Assembly: GCA_045646905.1 (NCBI GenBank)
Contig: JAZRLP010000029.1
Location: 171,304 to 235,303, forward strand
From: RGIG4079 sp045646905
Lineage (GTDB): Bacteria > Bacteroidota > Bacteroidia > Bacteroidales > Muribaculaceae
DNA length: 64,000 bases
Direction of reading: 5' to 3'
Shown here: one piece after another, positions 8,415 to 16,849 of the stretch
Numbering within the stretch: the stretch's first letter is position 1
Layout: each line of letters begins with the position of its first letter
Notes under the pieces: generated by a model
What the model saw: the letters and a program-made list of their open reading frames with translations, nothing else
Database searches by the model: none
What the model was told of the DNA's origin: nothing
Made by a program: the position numbers and the translations under genes

Positions 8415-9264
8415 GATATTCTGAGAATACTTTCGCTCCTTTGTAGTTTAGGTGATCCAAATCCCCAAAGCAACTATCTGGAAGTTCCATATCTTTGAAA
8501 TCATAGAATTTAAAATTGCTATAATTTTGGGCATAATATTCTCGATAAAATTTATTGTCAAATACACTTTTTTTGTGTTGAGGTGGGCATAAAAATATAA
8601 CAATTATATTATTCTCATGACAAAATTTTAGAGTTTCATCTAGAAAATATACAGATAGTTTATCAAAATCCCCATTATTATTTTTTTTATTGTGTTTTCT
8701 TTTGATATCTTCTTTTAATTTGTCTCTTTCTAAATATAAGTATCCCCCAAGGTTAGTCATATCTTTTATATTAATTTTGCTATTTATAATTGATTCTCCA
8801 ATTTGAAGCAATTTAAACCAATCAAAGGGGTGAGCAATATGTCCATTAATATATTTGAAGGAACTATTTGTTAATATTTTTGAGATTGACGAAAAATTAT
8901 GTGTATCATAAAAATAAGGAGAATATAGTTCAGAACTAAAGGCTGAGTCCGCACTTTGAAAACATAACACATTGTCATATCCAATAACAATCGTGTCTAA
9001 TTCTGGGTTGTATTTTTTTAAAAGTTTTACTTTGCTAAATATAAATTCAGTGCGTTCAGCGCTTTGTGCAAAATTGAAACTATTTTTTAAAACTGTATCA
9101 TTTACAGCACATTCAATATGGCTATTACCTAATAATGCAATTGTACAATTATCGGGTAGTTTCAACGTTTTATCTCTATTGGAGCAAATAATTAATCCAA
9201 AGATAATAAAAGTTATTATGGCGGATATGCAAAATATTATTGATTTTATAATAAACTTTTTCAT
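8377..9264 (-). CDS. Membrane-anchored SGNH-hydrolase-like protein, copy 1
   Basis: A 295-residue paralogue of the downstream gene. It has a transmembrane segment at about 5-27, GNSHIE at 46-51, a shared middle region (KVKLLKK, DTIVIGYDNV, YLERDKL) and DLDHLN at 268-273 followed by KGAKVFS. It starts 6 bases after the MBOAT gene and overlaps the next copy by 38 bases, so expression is coupled. The family resemblance (GxSH at the N-terminus, DxxH at the C-terminus) and the MBOAT neighbour suggest a DltD/AlgJ-like role in acyl transfer. Which acyl group is moved cannot be told. Confidence 0.72.
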   Translation of the reverse strand: MKKFIIKSIIFCISAIITFIIFGLIICSNRDKTLKLPDNCTIALLGNSHIECAVNDTVLKNSFNFAQSAERTEFIFSKVKLLKKYNPELDTIVIGYDNVLCFQSADSAFSSELYSPYFYDTHNFSSISKILTNSSFKYINGHIAHPFDWFKLLQIGESIINSKINIKDMTNLGGYLYLERDKLKEDIKRKHNKKNNNGDFDKLSVYFLDETLKFCHENNIIVIFLCPPQHKKSVFDNKFYREYYAQNYSNFKFYDFKDMELPDSCFGDLDHLNYKGAKVFSEYLEKEVFHKNNYP

Positions 9265-9270
9265 ATTTAT

Positions 9271-10719
9271 TTAGAATTGAAAATAAATAAATTCTTCTTG
9301 TCCTCCTGCAAAGACTGAAAAAATTAGCAAGAAAATTACATAGATACTCCATCTTATGAATCGATACTTGACATTACTTATCTCTAACCCAAATTCTTGC
9401 TTACGTTGCCCCCAATCAATTAATTGCAATAAAACTACAAAAAATAGAGTAAAGGTTATTTGAATGAAGCTAAGCCCTAAATCTCTAAAATTGGGTGAGA
9501 AAATTATTGAAGAATCACATAAACCTACAATATATCCTATTGCTTGAGTCATATCCTCTGCGCGGAAAATAATCCAACCAACAACAACTAATGCAAATGT
9601 TAATACAATTTGTCCAATTTCTTTAAAAGGAGGGAATAAACGACTCTCTGAAATAATTGTGCTCCTTTTTTGATTTAAATTTAGTAGCGTCAAGGCTGCA
9701 ATAATAATACCATTATATAAGCCCCAAACAACAAATGTCCAATTAGCACCATGCCATAAACCGCTTAAGCAAAATACTATTAATATATTTCTAATAACTA
9801 TTGTTTTGGTGCCACGACTACCACCTAAAGGAATATATACATAATCTATAAACCATTTATTAAGTGAAATGTGCCAACGACGCCAAAATTCTGCAATATC
9901 CCTTGAAAAATAGGGGAGATTAAAGTTTTTCATAAGGTTAATTCCAAATAGGCGAGCAGTTCCTATTGCAATATCAGAGTAGCCCGAAAAATCGCCATAA
10001 ATTTGGAAGGTGAAGAATATAGCACCGAGTAACAACAAACTTGCATTACAATCTTGATAGTTGTCAAAGATACTATTTGCTAATTGAGCACAATTATCTG
10101 CAATAATGAGTTTTTTGAAAAAACCCCACAAAATCTGACGCATACCAATAACTGCATCAGTATAGTCAAATCTTCGTGGTTTAAGGAATTGGGGTAGGAG
10201 ATTAGTTGACCTCTCAATGGGACCTGCAACAAGTTGTGGGAAGAATGATATAAAGGAAGTGAACGCAATAAAATCTGTTGTTGCTTTAGTATCTCTACGA
10301 TACACATCAATTGTGTAACTTAATGCTTGAAATGTATAGAAACTTATACCCACTGGTAGAATTATGTCAAGCGTTACCCAATCCAATTGATAACCAAGTT
10401 GATTTATAAGCGCCTCTAAATTATTAGCAAAAAAATTAACATATTTATAGTAACATAATATTCCAATATTTATTGCGATATTTGTTCCACATATCCATTT
10501 TGCTTTATCCCTATATTTCTCAATAAGTAAACCGCTTAAAAAACTTAGTAAAGTGGTAATAAATATCAGCACAAGAAAACGCCATGCCCACCATCCATAG
10601 AACACATAACTAGCAACGACAATAAACAGATTCTGTGCTTGTCGTCCCTTAAAAACAAACCAATAGAGCAAAAACACTATTGGCAAAAAAATAACAAATT
10701 CAAACGAGTTAAAAAGCAT
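9271..10719 (-). CDS. MBOAT-family O-acyltransferase (AlgI/DltB-like)
   Basis: A 482-residue polytopic membrane protein that moves acyl groups across or at the cytoplasmic membrane onto extracytoplasmic polymers. Family landmarks are SYVFYGWWAW (about 37-46), FPQLVAGPIER (160-170), FWRRWHISL (278-286, H283) and the catalytic histidine H323 in LWHGANW. AlgI works with AlgJ/AlgX and DltB with DltD; here two SGNH-like genes follow at once, which fits that pairing. In DltB systems the cargo is D-alanine from a carrier protein, but no DltA or DltC gene is present. An ATP-grasp ligase and a PLP enzyme lie directly upstream instead. Acetyl transfer is the conservative assumption. Confidence 0.92.
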   Translation of the reverse strand: MLFNSFEFVIFLPIVFLLYWFVFKGRQAQNLFIVVASYVFYGWWAWRFLVLIFITTLLSFLSGLLIEKYRDKAKWICGTNIAINIGILCYYKYVNFFANNLEALINQLGYQLDWVTLDIILPVGISFYTFQALSYTIDVYRRDTKATTDFIAFTSFISFFPQLVAGPIERSTNLLPQFLKPRRFDYTDAVIGMRQILWGFFKKLIIADNCAQLANSIFDNYQDCNASLLLLGAIFFTFQIYGDFSGYSDIAIGTARLFGINLMKNFNLPYFSRDIAEFWRRWHISLNKWFIDYVYIPLGGSRGTKTIVIRNILIVFCLSGLWHGANWTFVVWGLYNGIIIAALTLLNLNQKRSTIISESRLFPPFKEIGQIVLTFALVVVGWIIFRAEDMTQAIGYIVGLCDSSIIFSPNFRDLGLSFIQITFTLFFVVLLQLIDWGQRKQEFGLEISNVKYRFIRWSIYVIFLLIFSVFAGGQEEFIYFQF

Positions 10720-10727
10720 ATATCAAT

Positions 10728-11735
10728 TTAATTAGTAACATTAACAAGAATATCACATTTCGCGAATGTTTTATTGGCATTTGCGATAAAGCATGCTTTA
10801 GAGGGGATTTCATTTTTAAGCCAGGAAATTATAGCTTTTGGCATATTAATGCCAGCCTCATGAGAAAATGGATATCCCCCACCAAAACGTGGATTAAGTT
10901 CTAAAACATAAAATTCGCCATCTTTTTCTAATATATCGCAATCTAAATTTGCGATATGTTTTAATTTTTTACCAATTGTTCGTCCGATAGAAAAAATAGT
11001 ATCATTTTTAACAGTTACGGCTTTATCTGTTTCTCCAGCTCTCATTGAAAGTTTTTTCTTAATTGATACGCCACAATGTTTTCCATGCAAATCATTCATA
11101 ACATCAAGACCATATTCAGAACCATTGATATATTCTTGAATTAGTAGTGACTCTTCTGAGATTGAGGCTTTTGCAAGTATGCTACGAGAAAGTTTTTTCT
11201 TTAAATAATTATATAGTATTTCTAAATCTTCAAAATCATAAGCAATTTCTATCCCAATAGAACCTGAACCCCATCTAGGCTTTATAATTATAGGGAATTT
11301 TAAATCACTATTTCTTAAGGCAACGATAGCTTCTTCGTATGAAATGAATGTTTTGGGAGAATTTAGGCCTATTTTAGATATAAATTCCGCGGTTTTATAT
11401 TTGTCAAAGCATATGTCTATTACATCCATTGATGAAACAATTACCCTAGTGCCAATTTCTTCAAATTTGTTCTTATTATTGGCAAGAATGGGGAGTTCTA
11501 AATCATTTAAAGATATGATAGCATCAATACAATGCTTAATACAAATTTCCTTAAGTACATCAATATAATTCTCAGCATAGACAGCTGGAACAATTTCTAC
11601 GATATCCGCTTCAGTTAATGCTGGTGCTGATGATTGCATATCAGTCGCAATAATCTTATCTCCTTGAGATAATTCTTTTTTGAAATATTTTAACAAATAT
11701 CTTCTGCGACCAGCGCAAGAAAAAAGTATATTCAT
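10728..11735 (-). CDS. ATP-grasp ligase (CarB-like fold)
   Basis: A 335-residue ATP-grasp enzyme. IKPRWGSGSIG (151-161) is the ATP-binding loop with its lysine, and LELNPRFGGGYP (278-289) holds the metal-binding Glu/Asn pair. The N-terminal domain begins MNILFSCAGRR and resembles the pre-ATP-grasp domain of CarB-like proteins. Such enzymes activate a carboxylate as acyl phosphate and join it to an amine or other nucleophile. It sits between a PLP amino-acid enzyme and the MBOAT gene, so ligation of an amino acid to an amino sugar or another small acceptor is plausible. Substrates are not evident, and the neighbours are the only clue. Confidence 0.85.
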   Translation of the reverse strand: MNILFSCAGRRRYLLKYFKKELSQGDKIIATDMQSSAPALTEADIVEIVPAVYAENYIDVLKEICIKHCIDAIISLNDLELPILANNKNKFEEIGTRVIVSSMDVIDICFDKYKTAEFISKIGLNSPKTFISYEEAIVALRNSDLKFPIIIKPRWGSGSIGIEIAYDFEDLEILYNYLKKKLSRSILAKASISEESLLIQEYINGSEYGLDVMNDLHGKHCGVSIKKKLSMRAGETDKAVTVKNDTIFSIGRTIGKKLKHIANLDCDILEKDGEFYVLELNPRFGGGYPFSHEAGINMPKAIISWLKNEIPSKACFIANANKTFAKCDILVNVTN

Positions 11736-11743
11736 AATAATTA

Positions 11744-12952
11744 TTATATTAGTTTTGATTGTTGGATATATTCATTTGCAGTCCATTTGTTCCGTATTAT
11801 TTTATACGAATTATTGTCATATAAATATACATTTGGAAAATACCTAATAAATAACGGACTTAGACACAACGTATATGCTCCAACATTTTTATAAATAATA
11901 ATATCATTAACTTCTAGTATCTGTTTATTATTTAATGTAAAAATTTTGTCAAACTCAATACACGAGCACCCTGTAATTACTTGTTCTGAAACAATATCTC
12001 TATCAGTTTTATTTGAATAAATAATTTCTTTTATATAATCAGTCTTTTTAAATAGAGGATCAATATCATTACGAGAACCATCAGTCGTATGTATATATAA
12101 ATCAGTATCAATTTGTTTAGAGTCTATAACTCTAGAAACAAAAGAAAATGATGAGGCTAATATAGCCATTCCAGGTTCTACTATTACAGTCAAATTTTCT
12201 AAATTATGTTCTTTTAATGTGTCATAAATTGCATCGCAATAATTTTGATAAGTAGGCTTATCCTTAAATATACCAAAATACCCTCCACCTATATCTATAA
12301 AATCCAGTTTAAGGTTATATTTTTTTATTATATCATTTGCATAGATTATAAGTTTTCTATAAAAATTCACGCTACGAGTATGAGGTGAGCGATGAAGATG
12401 TAGCCCATTAATTCCGATATTTGGAATTGATGTTATTGCTTCAAGTGTATTTTTCAATTCATTAGTTTCATCCGATAGACCAAAACGCCCGAAATCATTG
12501 TCTCCTATAGCATCATCTATGGCAATTTTTGAGATATTTATATTTATTCGAACCCCAATATTATAGCATTTGTCTTTGGGTAATTCTTTTAGCCAATTAA
12601 TTTCTCGTTTTGCTTCAATATTTACAATTGCTCCGTTAATTATTGCGTCCAAAAATGTTTCTTTTGATTTCATTGGACCATTGTATATTATATGATCTTT
12701 TGAATAACCACACAACAATGCTAGTTCATATTCATCGTGAGAAACAACCTCAGCATAGCAACCCATATCACGAGCTAAACAAAGACAATATGGTAAAGAG
12801 TTTGTTTTAACAGAATAACCTATTATAGATTTCTTAAAGTTTTTATCTAATGCATTCTTAAATCCATAAATACTACGTTCAAACTCTTCTTTGTCTAATA
12901 TGAAACAAGGAGTTTCTAGTTCAGTAATTTTTGTGAAATTAGTTGTGTCCAT
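11744..12952 (-). CDS. Fold-type III PLP enzyme, amino-acid decarboxylase/racemase-like
   Basis: A 402-residue protein of the diaminopimelate/ornithine decarboxylase family (alanine-racemase-like barrel plus C-terminal beta domain). The PLP lysine is K49 (YSVKTN). HLHRSP (185-190), DIGGGY (220-225), EPGMA (259-263) and the Cys-rich CSCIEFD (326-332) match the family's active-site blocks. It lacks a lysA context and lies inside the polysaccharide locus, overlapping the PglC-type gene by 14 bases and followed 8 bases later by an ATP-grasp ligase. It may decarboxylate or epimerise an amino acid used to decorate the polymer. Substrate unknown. Confidence 0.82.
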   Translation of the reverse strand: MDTTNFTKITELETPCFILDKEEFERSIYGFKNALDKNFKKSIIGYSVKTNSLPYCLCLARDMGCYAEVVSHDEYELALLCGYSKDHIIYNGPMKSKETFLDAIINGAIVNIEAKREINWLKELPKDKCYNIGVRININISKIAIDDAIGDNDFGRFGLSDETNELKNTLEAITSIPNIGINGLHLHRSPHTRSVNFYRKLIIYANDIIKKYNLKLDFIDIGGGYFGIFKDKPTYQNYCDAIYDTLKEHNLENLTVIVEPGMAILASSFSFVSRVIDSKQIDTDLYIHTTDGSRNDIDPLFKKTDYIKEIIYSNKTDRDIVSEQVITGCSCIEFDKIFTLNNKQILEVNDIIIYKNVGAYTLCLSPLFIRYFPNVYLYDNNSYKIIRNKWTANEYIQQSKLI

Positions 12953-13547
12953 TAAAATCTTCCATTGTTGCGCTTGTAGCAGAATTTATATCTTCTCGAA
13001 CAAACGCTTTTTTTATTGATAAAAAAAATATTTTCAAATCGAGTTTAAATGAAATGTTATCAACATACCAAACATCGTATTCAAATCGTTGTTTCCATGA
13101 AATGGAATTACGCCCGTTTACTTGTGCCCACCCAGATAGCCCAGGTCTAACATTATGTCTGCGAGCTTGCTCTGGTGAATATAATGGTAAATATTCTGGT
13201 AGAAGAGGACGTGGACCGATGAATGACATATCTCCCTTAAGAATATTCCATAATTGTGGAAGTTCATCAAGAGAGGTTGAACGAACAAATTTTCCAACCT
13301 TGATTAATCGATCTTCATCAGGTAACAGGTTCCCATTTTCATCTCGCTCATCTGTCATTGTTTTAAATTTGACAACCTTAAAGATTTTTCCATTCTTGCC
13401 AGGCCTTTCTTGAAAAAATAGTGCGCCAGCACCTTTATTTGCACCAGTCAACCATATCCATAAAATAAAAATTATTGGCGATAAAATTATTAGTGCTAAT
13501 CCACAAAGGATAATATCAAAAAAACGTTTGAAATATTTTATATACAT
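12939..13547 (-). CDS. PglC-type undecaprenyl-phosphate sugar phosphotransferase
   Basis: A 202-residue monotopic phosphoglycosyltransferase that starts glycan synthesis by transferring a sugar 1-phosphate from a UDP-sugar to undecaprenyl phosphate. It has a basic N-terminus, one re-entrant hydrophobic helix (about 11-34 with the SP pair at 23-24), FFQERPGKNGKIF (44-56), FKTM, the catalytic Asp-Glu dyad D94/E95 in RSTSLDELPQLWN, and SFIGPRPLLPEY. The short length matches PglC rather than the larger WbaP/WcaJ proteins. PglC uses UDP-diNAc-bacillosamine in Campylobacter, and a PglE-like aminotransferase lies in the same cassette. The substrate here is inferred at best. Confidence 0.93.
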   Translation of the reverse strand: MYIKYFKRFFDIILCGLALIILSPIIFILWIWLTGANKGAGALFFQERPGKNGKIFKVVKFKTMTDERDENGNLLPDEDRLIKVGKFVRSTSLDELPQLWNILKGDMSFIGPRPLLPEYLPLYSPEQARRHNVRPGLSGWAQVNGRNSISWKQRFEYDVWYVDNISFKLDLKIFFLSIKKAFVREDINSATSATMEDFNGHN

Positions 13548-13549
13548 AA

Positions 13550-14563
13550 TTATAATTTAAGAGTCCATTTAATATAAGGAATTTTTTTTAATGAGTAGAA
13601 TATAGTTGCAGATAATGAAATAACAATAAATGTGAATATTATTGCATATAATAGTGAGACCTTTTCGGTTGAAATAAATTCTCGATATAAAAAAATTAAT
13701 GGCAAGTGAAATATATATATGCCTAAACAATTACAACCTAGGTAACTAATATATTTAGTAGTAAAATTGGTATTAAATTTAAAATTTATAAAAAGACTAT
13801 ATACACCCCATGTAACAAGTAATGCTCCAATTGTGGGGAAAGATGAGTTAACTCCGTCATATATAGCAGAATAATAATTTGAATATACAAATACTTCAAA
13901 ATTTATTAAAATAATGCCTAATAATATAATTACGACATTATATATCTTATTTTTTGGAGATTTTATATAAAAGGGAAGTATAAAATATACAATAGAATAT
14001 AATCTAAAGCATCCAGTGTGTATAGGGGTCCAAATCGGCATAAATAAAATTATGAAATCATAAATAAAATTTATTATGAATGGATATATAAGTAATACAA
14101 GCAAAATGATATTAATATATTTCTTGGATTTAACTTTATGATAAATAATTGAAAAGATGTATAATACGGCAAGTGCCTCTAAAAACCACAAAAAATCTAT
14201 ATATGAAATTATTTTTGAGAATGTTATTTCTTTTTGATGTAAAAGTTCAATTATCATACCCGAAAGTAGTCCCCATATCAAATATATTTTAAAACAATTA
14301 AACGATTTAATAAGATAATATTTATAACCTTTATCAATTTTTAGTGCAAATAGCCCACTTAACAAAAAAAATAAAGGAACGCTTGCGGAGCAGATACTTG
14401 TTATTATCTTATTAATGTTGGGGATATATACACCTTGAGAAAATCCTCCAAAATCCAATAATTGGAAATGATAAAAACATACTAAAAACGCTGCTATAGC
14501 TTTAATTATATCAATATTTACAATTCTGCTATCTGTAATTATTTTTTGAGAATAAGTTTTCAT
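13550..14563 (-). CDS. Acyltransferase family 3 (OafA/WecH-like)
   Basis: A 337-residue polytopic membrane protein, about ten hydrophobic segments. The N-terminal region NIDIIKAIAAFLVCFYHF contains the family's catalytic-type histidine within the first helix, and VPLFFLLSGLFALK follows at about 64-77. Such proteins O-acylate polysaccharide sugars, usually with acetyl groups. It lies 2 bases upstream of the PglC-type gene and downstream of the large non-coding gap, so it could be the first gene of a distal transcription unit. Codon use is very AT-rich, like its neighbours. Confidence 0.88.
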   Translation of the reverse strand: MKTYSQKIITDSRIVNIDIIKAIAAFLVCFYHFQLLDFGGFSQGVYIPNINKIITSICSASVPLFFLLSGLFALKIDKGYKYYLIKSFNCFKIYLIWGLLSGMIIELLHQKEITFSKIISYIDFLWFLEALAVLYIFSIIYHKVKSKKYINIILLVLLIYPFIINFIYDFIILFMPIWTPIHTGCFRLYSIVYFILPFYIKSPKNKIYNVVIILLGIILINFEVFVYSNYYSAIYDGVNSSFPTIGALLVTWGVYSLFINFKFNTNFTTKYISYLGCNCLGIYIFHLPLIFLYREFISTEKVSLLYAIIFTFIVISLSATIFYSLKKIPYIKWTLKL

Positions 14564-15284
14564 TTGATTCTGATGTAATCAAGAATTTTAGTTAGTAAAG
14601 AAGACCCAATACTAGATATTAATGATTAACAGATATATGTTTGAATTTAAAATTGTAATTATCATATCTAGTATTGTCTGTGAAATCATATGTATATATG
14701 TTTAGTATTTTTAAAAGTATTAATATCATTATTTTAATTAAAATTTTTAGATTATCTATTTGCGTCACAATATAGATTTACAATGATTTTATCTATATGT
14801 ATATTTACGCTTGGATTATTTATTTGTTAATATTGTGATAGTTCTATGCAAAAAGGAATTGTAGAACTCAATAATTTTTTTTGTGATTATAATCTTTGTT
14901 ATGCATATAACTATTATTTTGAACATAATTATCGAATAGATTATTTACATCTACAACACTTTTTGCCTTAAAAACATATTCCAACAAAAATACAATCGTA
15001 ATATCTTGAAATTTGATTATAAATATTGTTAATTATATACCATTAAACAAAATAATTTTTCTAGATTTACCCTCCCCTCCAGTTACCCCGTACTTGCCTT
15101 AAATTTCTAAGGAAGACTTCCATGTATTTGATAATTTAGCAGACCTCTTATTTTTCGCAGAAAAAGAGGGAGCGAGTATTGTTAATTGAAGTTGGAGTGG
15201 TTTATTCAAGACGAAACTACAAGTTATAAAAAAAATTGTGCCCACAAAGTTTTAGTCCCCTAAATATATACAACTACTCTATCT
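14564..15284. other. Non-coding gap with a decayed patch
   Basis: About 720 bases without a supportable gene, mostly very AT-rich. A distinctly more GC-rich patch at about 15067-15262 contains an old-looking plus-strand frame (15103-15255, about 50 codons) interrupted by one TGA at 15187 and including LADLLFFAEKEGA. I do not recognise it; it may be a fragment of a transposase or other gene. A 41-codon plus-strand ORF at 14846 has no supporting features. No clear terminator or promoter was identified. Confidence 0.5.
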
Positions 15285-15716
15285 CTAAGTTAGATCATGT
15301 GTTTGTTGTATAAATTTTATTTCTGTAATTGGAGATTGATATTTAGGCGTATATGATTGAGATATTTCATTATTGTAGATGTTTTTTGTTAGAAACCTAT
15401 AATGAAAAGAAGTAATGTCACAATGAAATGTTACTTATTTTGATTAATTCAAGAAGATATCCTGTAAATAGACATATGCATCAATAAAATAAATATACTT
15501 GACTTTTGTATGTATTATGCCAATGTTTCTACTGATAAAATCACTTTCATTTGATTTAGCAATATGATTAATTGATGGATATTTATAAGCAAATTCATTC
15601 ATAATATTAGTTGTGTCAACTATTGAGCCATCATTAATATTATTTATCTAACATTCTTGTATTTTAAAAATACATTGTCTGATGTATATTGGTATTATAA
15701 TATTAAATTTGGTCAA
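15285..15716 (-). pseudogene. Degraded family-2 glycosyltransferase
   Basis: Reading the minus strand from 15716, the frame gives FNIIIPIYIRQC, an in-frame TAG, then INDGSIVDTTNIMNEFAYK, then ISRNIGI and YIYFIDAYVYLQD, ending at a TAA (15446-15444). These are the ordered N-terminal GT2 blocks (IIIPxYN, NDGSTD, RNxGI, FIDxDD), with the DxD-type aspartates lost and a short deletion after the first block. A further frame shift may continue it (HCDITSFHYRF) to a stop at 15285. It begins inside the stop codon of the intact GT2 gene upstream, so it is probably the decayed next gene of the locus. The first part is well supported; the tail is tentative. Confidence 0.7.
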
Positions 15717-16849
15717 TTTTTGAGGAACGATAATGTGTTTACAAATTTATACAATAACTGTTTCAAAAAAAATTGTGTCCGTTTTGATTTATATATTGTA
15801 TTACAATAATTATAAATTGCATCTACGTCTTTATCAATAATTGCATTTACAAATACATCCGAAACACTTTTGGGATATAAACTGTGTAGTAATTTCATGT
15901 CATCATAAGCTTTATAATTAAGAATCGCTTTAATTTTTTCTTTTATTGGTATTATGTTACTACTATAAAGGTCAAATTTTGCAATATTTGATATATTTGA
16001 TTTTAGAACATTTTTCATTTCGATTAATAACCACATGTGAGCTTTTGTATAATCGTATTTTTGTATGGCATTTATCCGCTCTATATAAAATTCAGCCATA
16101 AAATCTATAAATCTATATTCATCATATATTTCACTTTTTTTTCCAGAAGTAATTCCTCCCCACCTCCAATAATAACCGAAGTAATCAATAAACATCATTG
16201 ATTTTATGTGAGGAAAAAGTCTAAAATTAAAAATGTTATCTTCATATGTATCATTACTTGGGTGCTCTATTTTAGAATTTACCAAAGTATTAAGTTTGTA
16301 CAATTTCCCCCAATACGAGTTTGTCGCAAATATGTTTATGCCAAAAAAATTAATATAATATTTATCAAATATATTGGGGTGATATAGTGGTTTATTATAT
16401 ATATCATGTGATATGTTTGATCTTATTTTCCATTTATAGTTTAGATAAGGGATTATTTTATAATTATTCATTATAACTAAATCTAAATCATATTTTATTG
16501 CTGGAGTGATTAGCATTTCAAGGGCTTTAGACGCAAACCAATCATCTCCATCAATAAAAGTTATATATTCTCCTAATGCATTCTCTATGCCAATTTTTTT
16601 TGCTTTTGCAATACCTAGATTTTTTGAGTTATTTATTAATTTAATCCGACCATTGGCCTTAGGATGGGAAATGAATTTTTCAACTATTTGAGCATCTTTG
16701 CCAGGAGAGCAGTCATTAATACACAGCAACTCCCAATTGGTATATGTTTGATTTAAAACTGATTTTATTAGTTTAGTAATATATCGTTCAGACTTATATA
16801 AGTTTGCTATTATTGATATTTTGGGAGTAGTATTATTTATAATTTCCAT
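15713..16849 (-). CDS. Glycosyltransferase family 2
   Basis: A 378-residue GT-A-fold inverting glycosyltransferase. KISIIANLYKSERYI begins the nucleotide-binding domain (residues 10-24), INDCSPG is at 44-50, and the metal/nucleotide-binding IDGDD is at 99-103. It adds one sugar to the lipid-linked repeat in the cytoplasm; donor and acceptor are unknown. It overlaps the upstream GT4 gene by 17 bases and is the last intact gene before the non-coding gap that contains a broken GT2. Confidence 0.9.
   Translation of the reverse strand: MEIINNTTPKISIIANLYKSERYITKLIKSVLNQTYTNWELLCINDCSPGKDAQIVEKFISHPKANGRIKLINNSKNLGIAKAKKIGIENALGEYITFIDGDDWFASKALEMLITPAIKYDLDLVIMNNYKIIPYLNYKWKIRSNISHDIYNKPLYHPNIFDKYYINFFGINIFATNSYWGKLYKLNTLVNSKIEHPSNDTYEDNIFNFRLFPHIKSMMFIDYFGYYWRWGGITSGKKSEIYDEYRFIDFMAEFYIERINAIQKYDYTKAHMWLLIEMKNVLKSNISNIAKFDLYSSNIIPIKEKIKAILNYKAYDDMKLLHSLYPKSVSDVFVNAIIDKDVDAIYNYCNTIYKSKRTQFFLKQLLYKFVNTLSFLKN

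Noticed and set aside
12943..13413. 156-codon plus-strand ORF
   Set aside because: Lies entirely opposite the clearly coding PglC-type gene and its translation has no recognisable features.
14846..14971. Plus-strand 41-codon ORF starting MQKGIVELNN in the gap
   Set aside because: AT-rich, no known motif, no promoter or neighbours to support it; expected by chance in this sequence.
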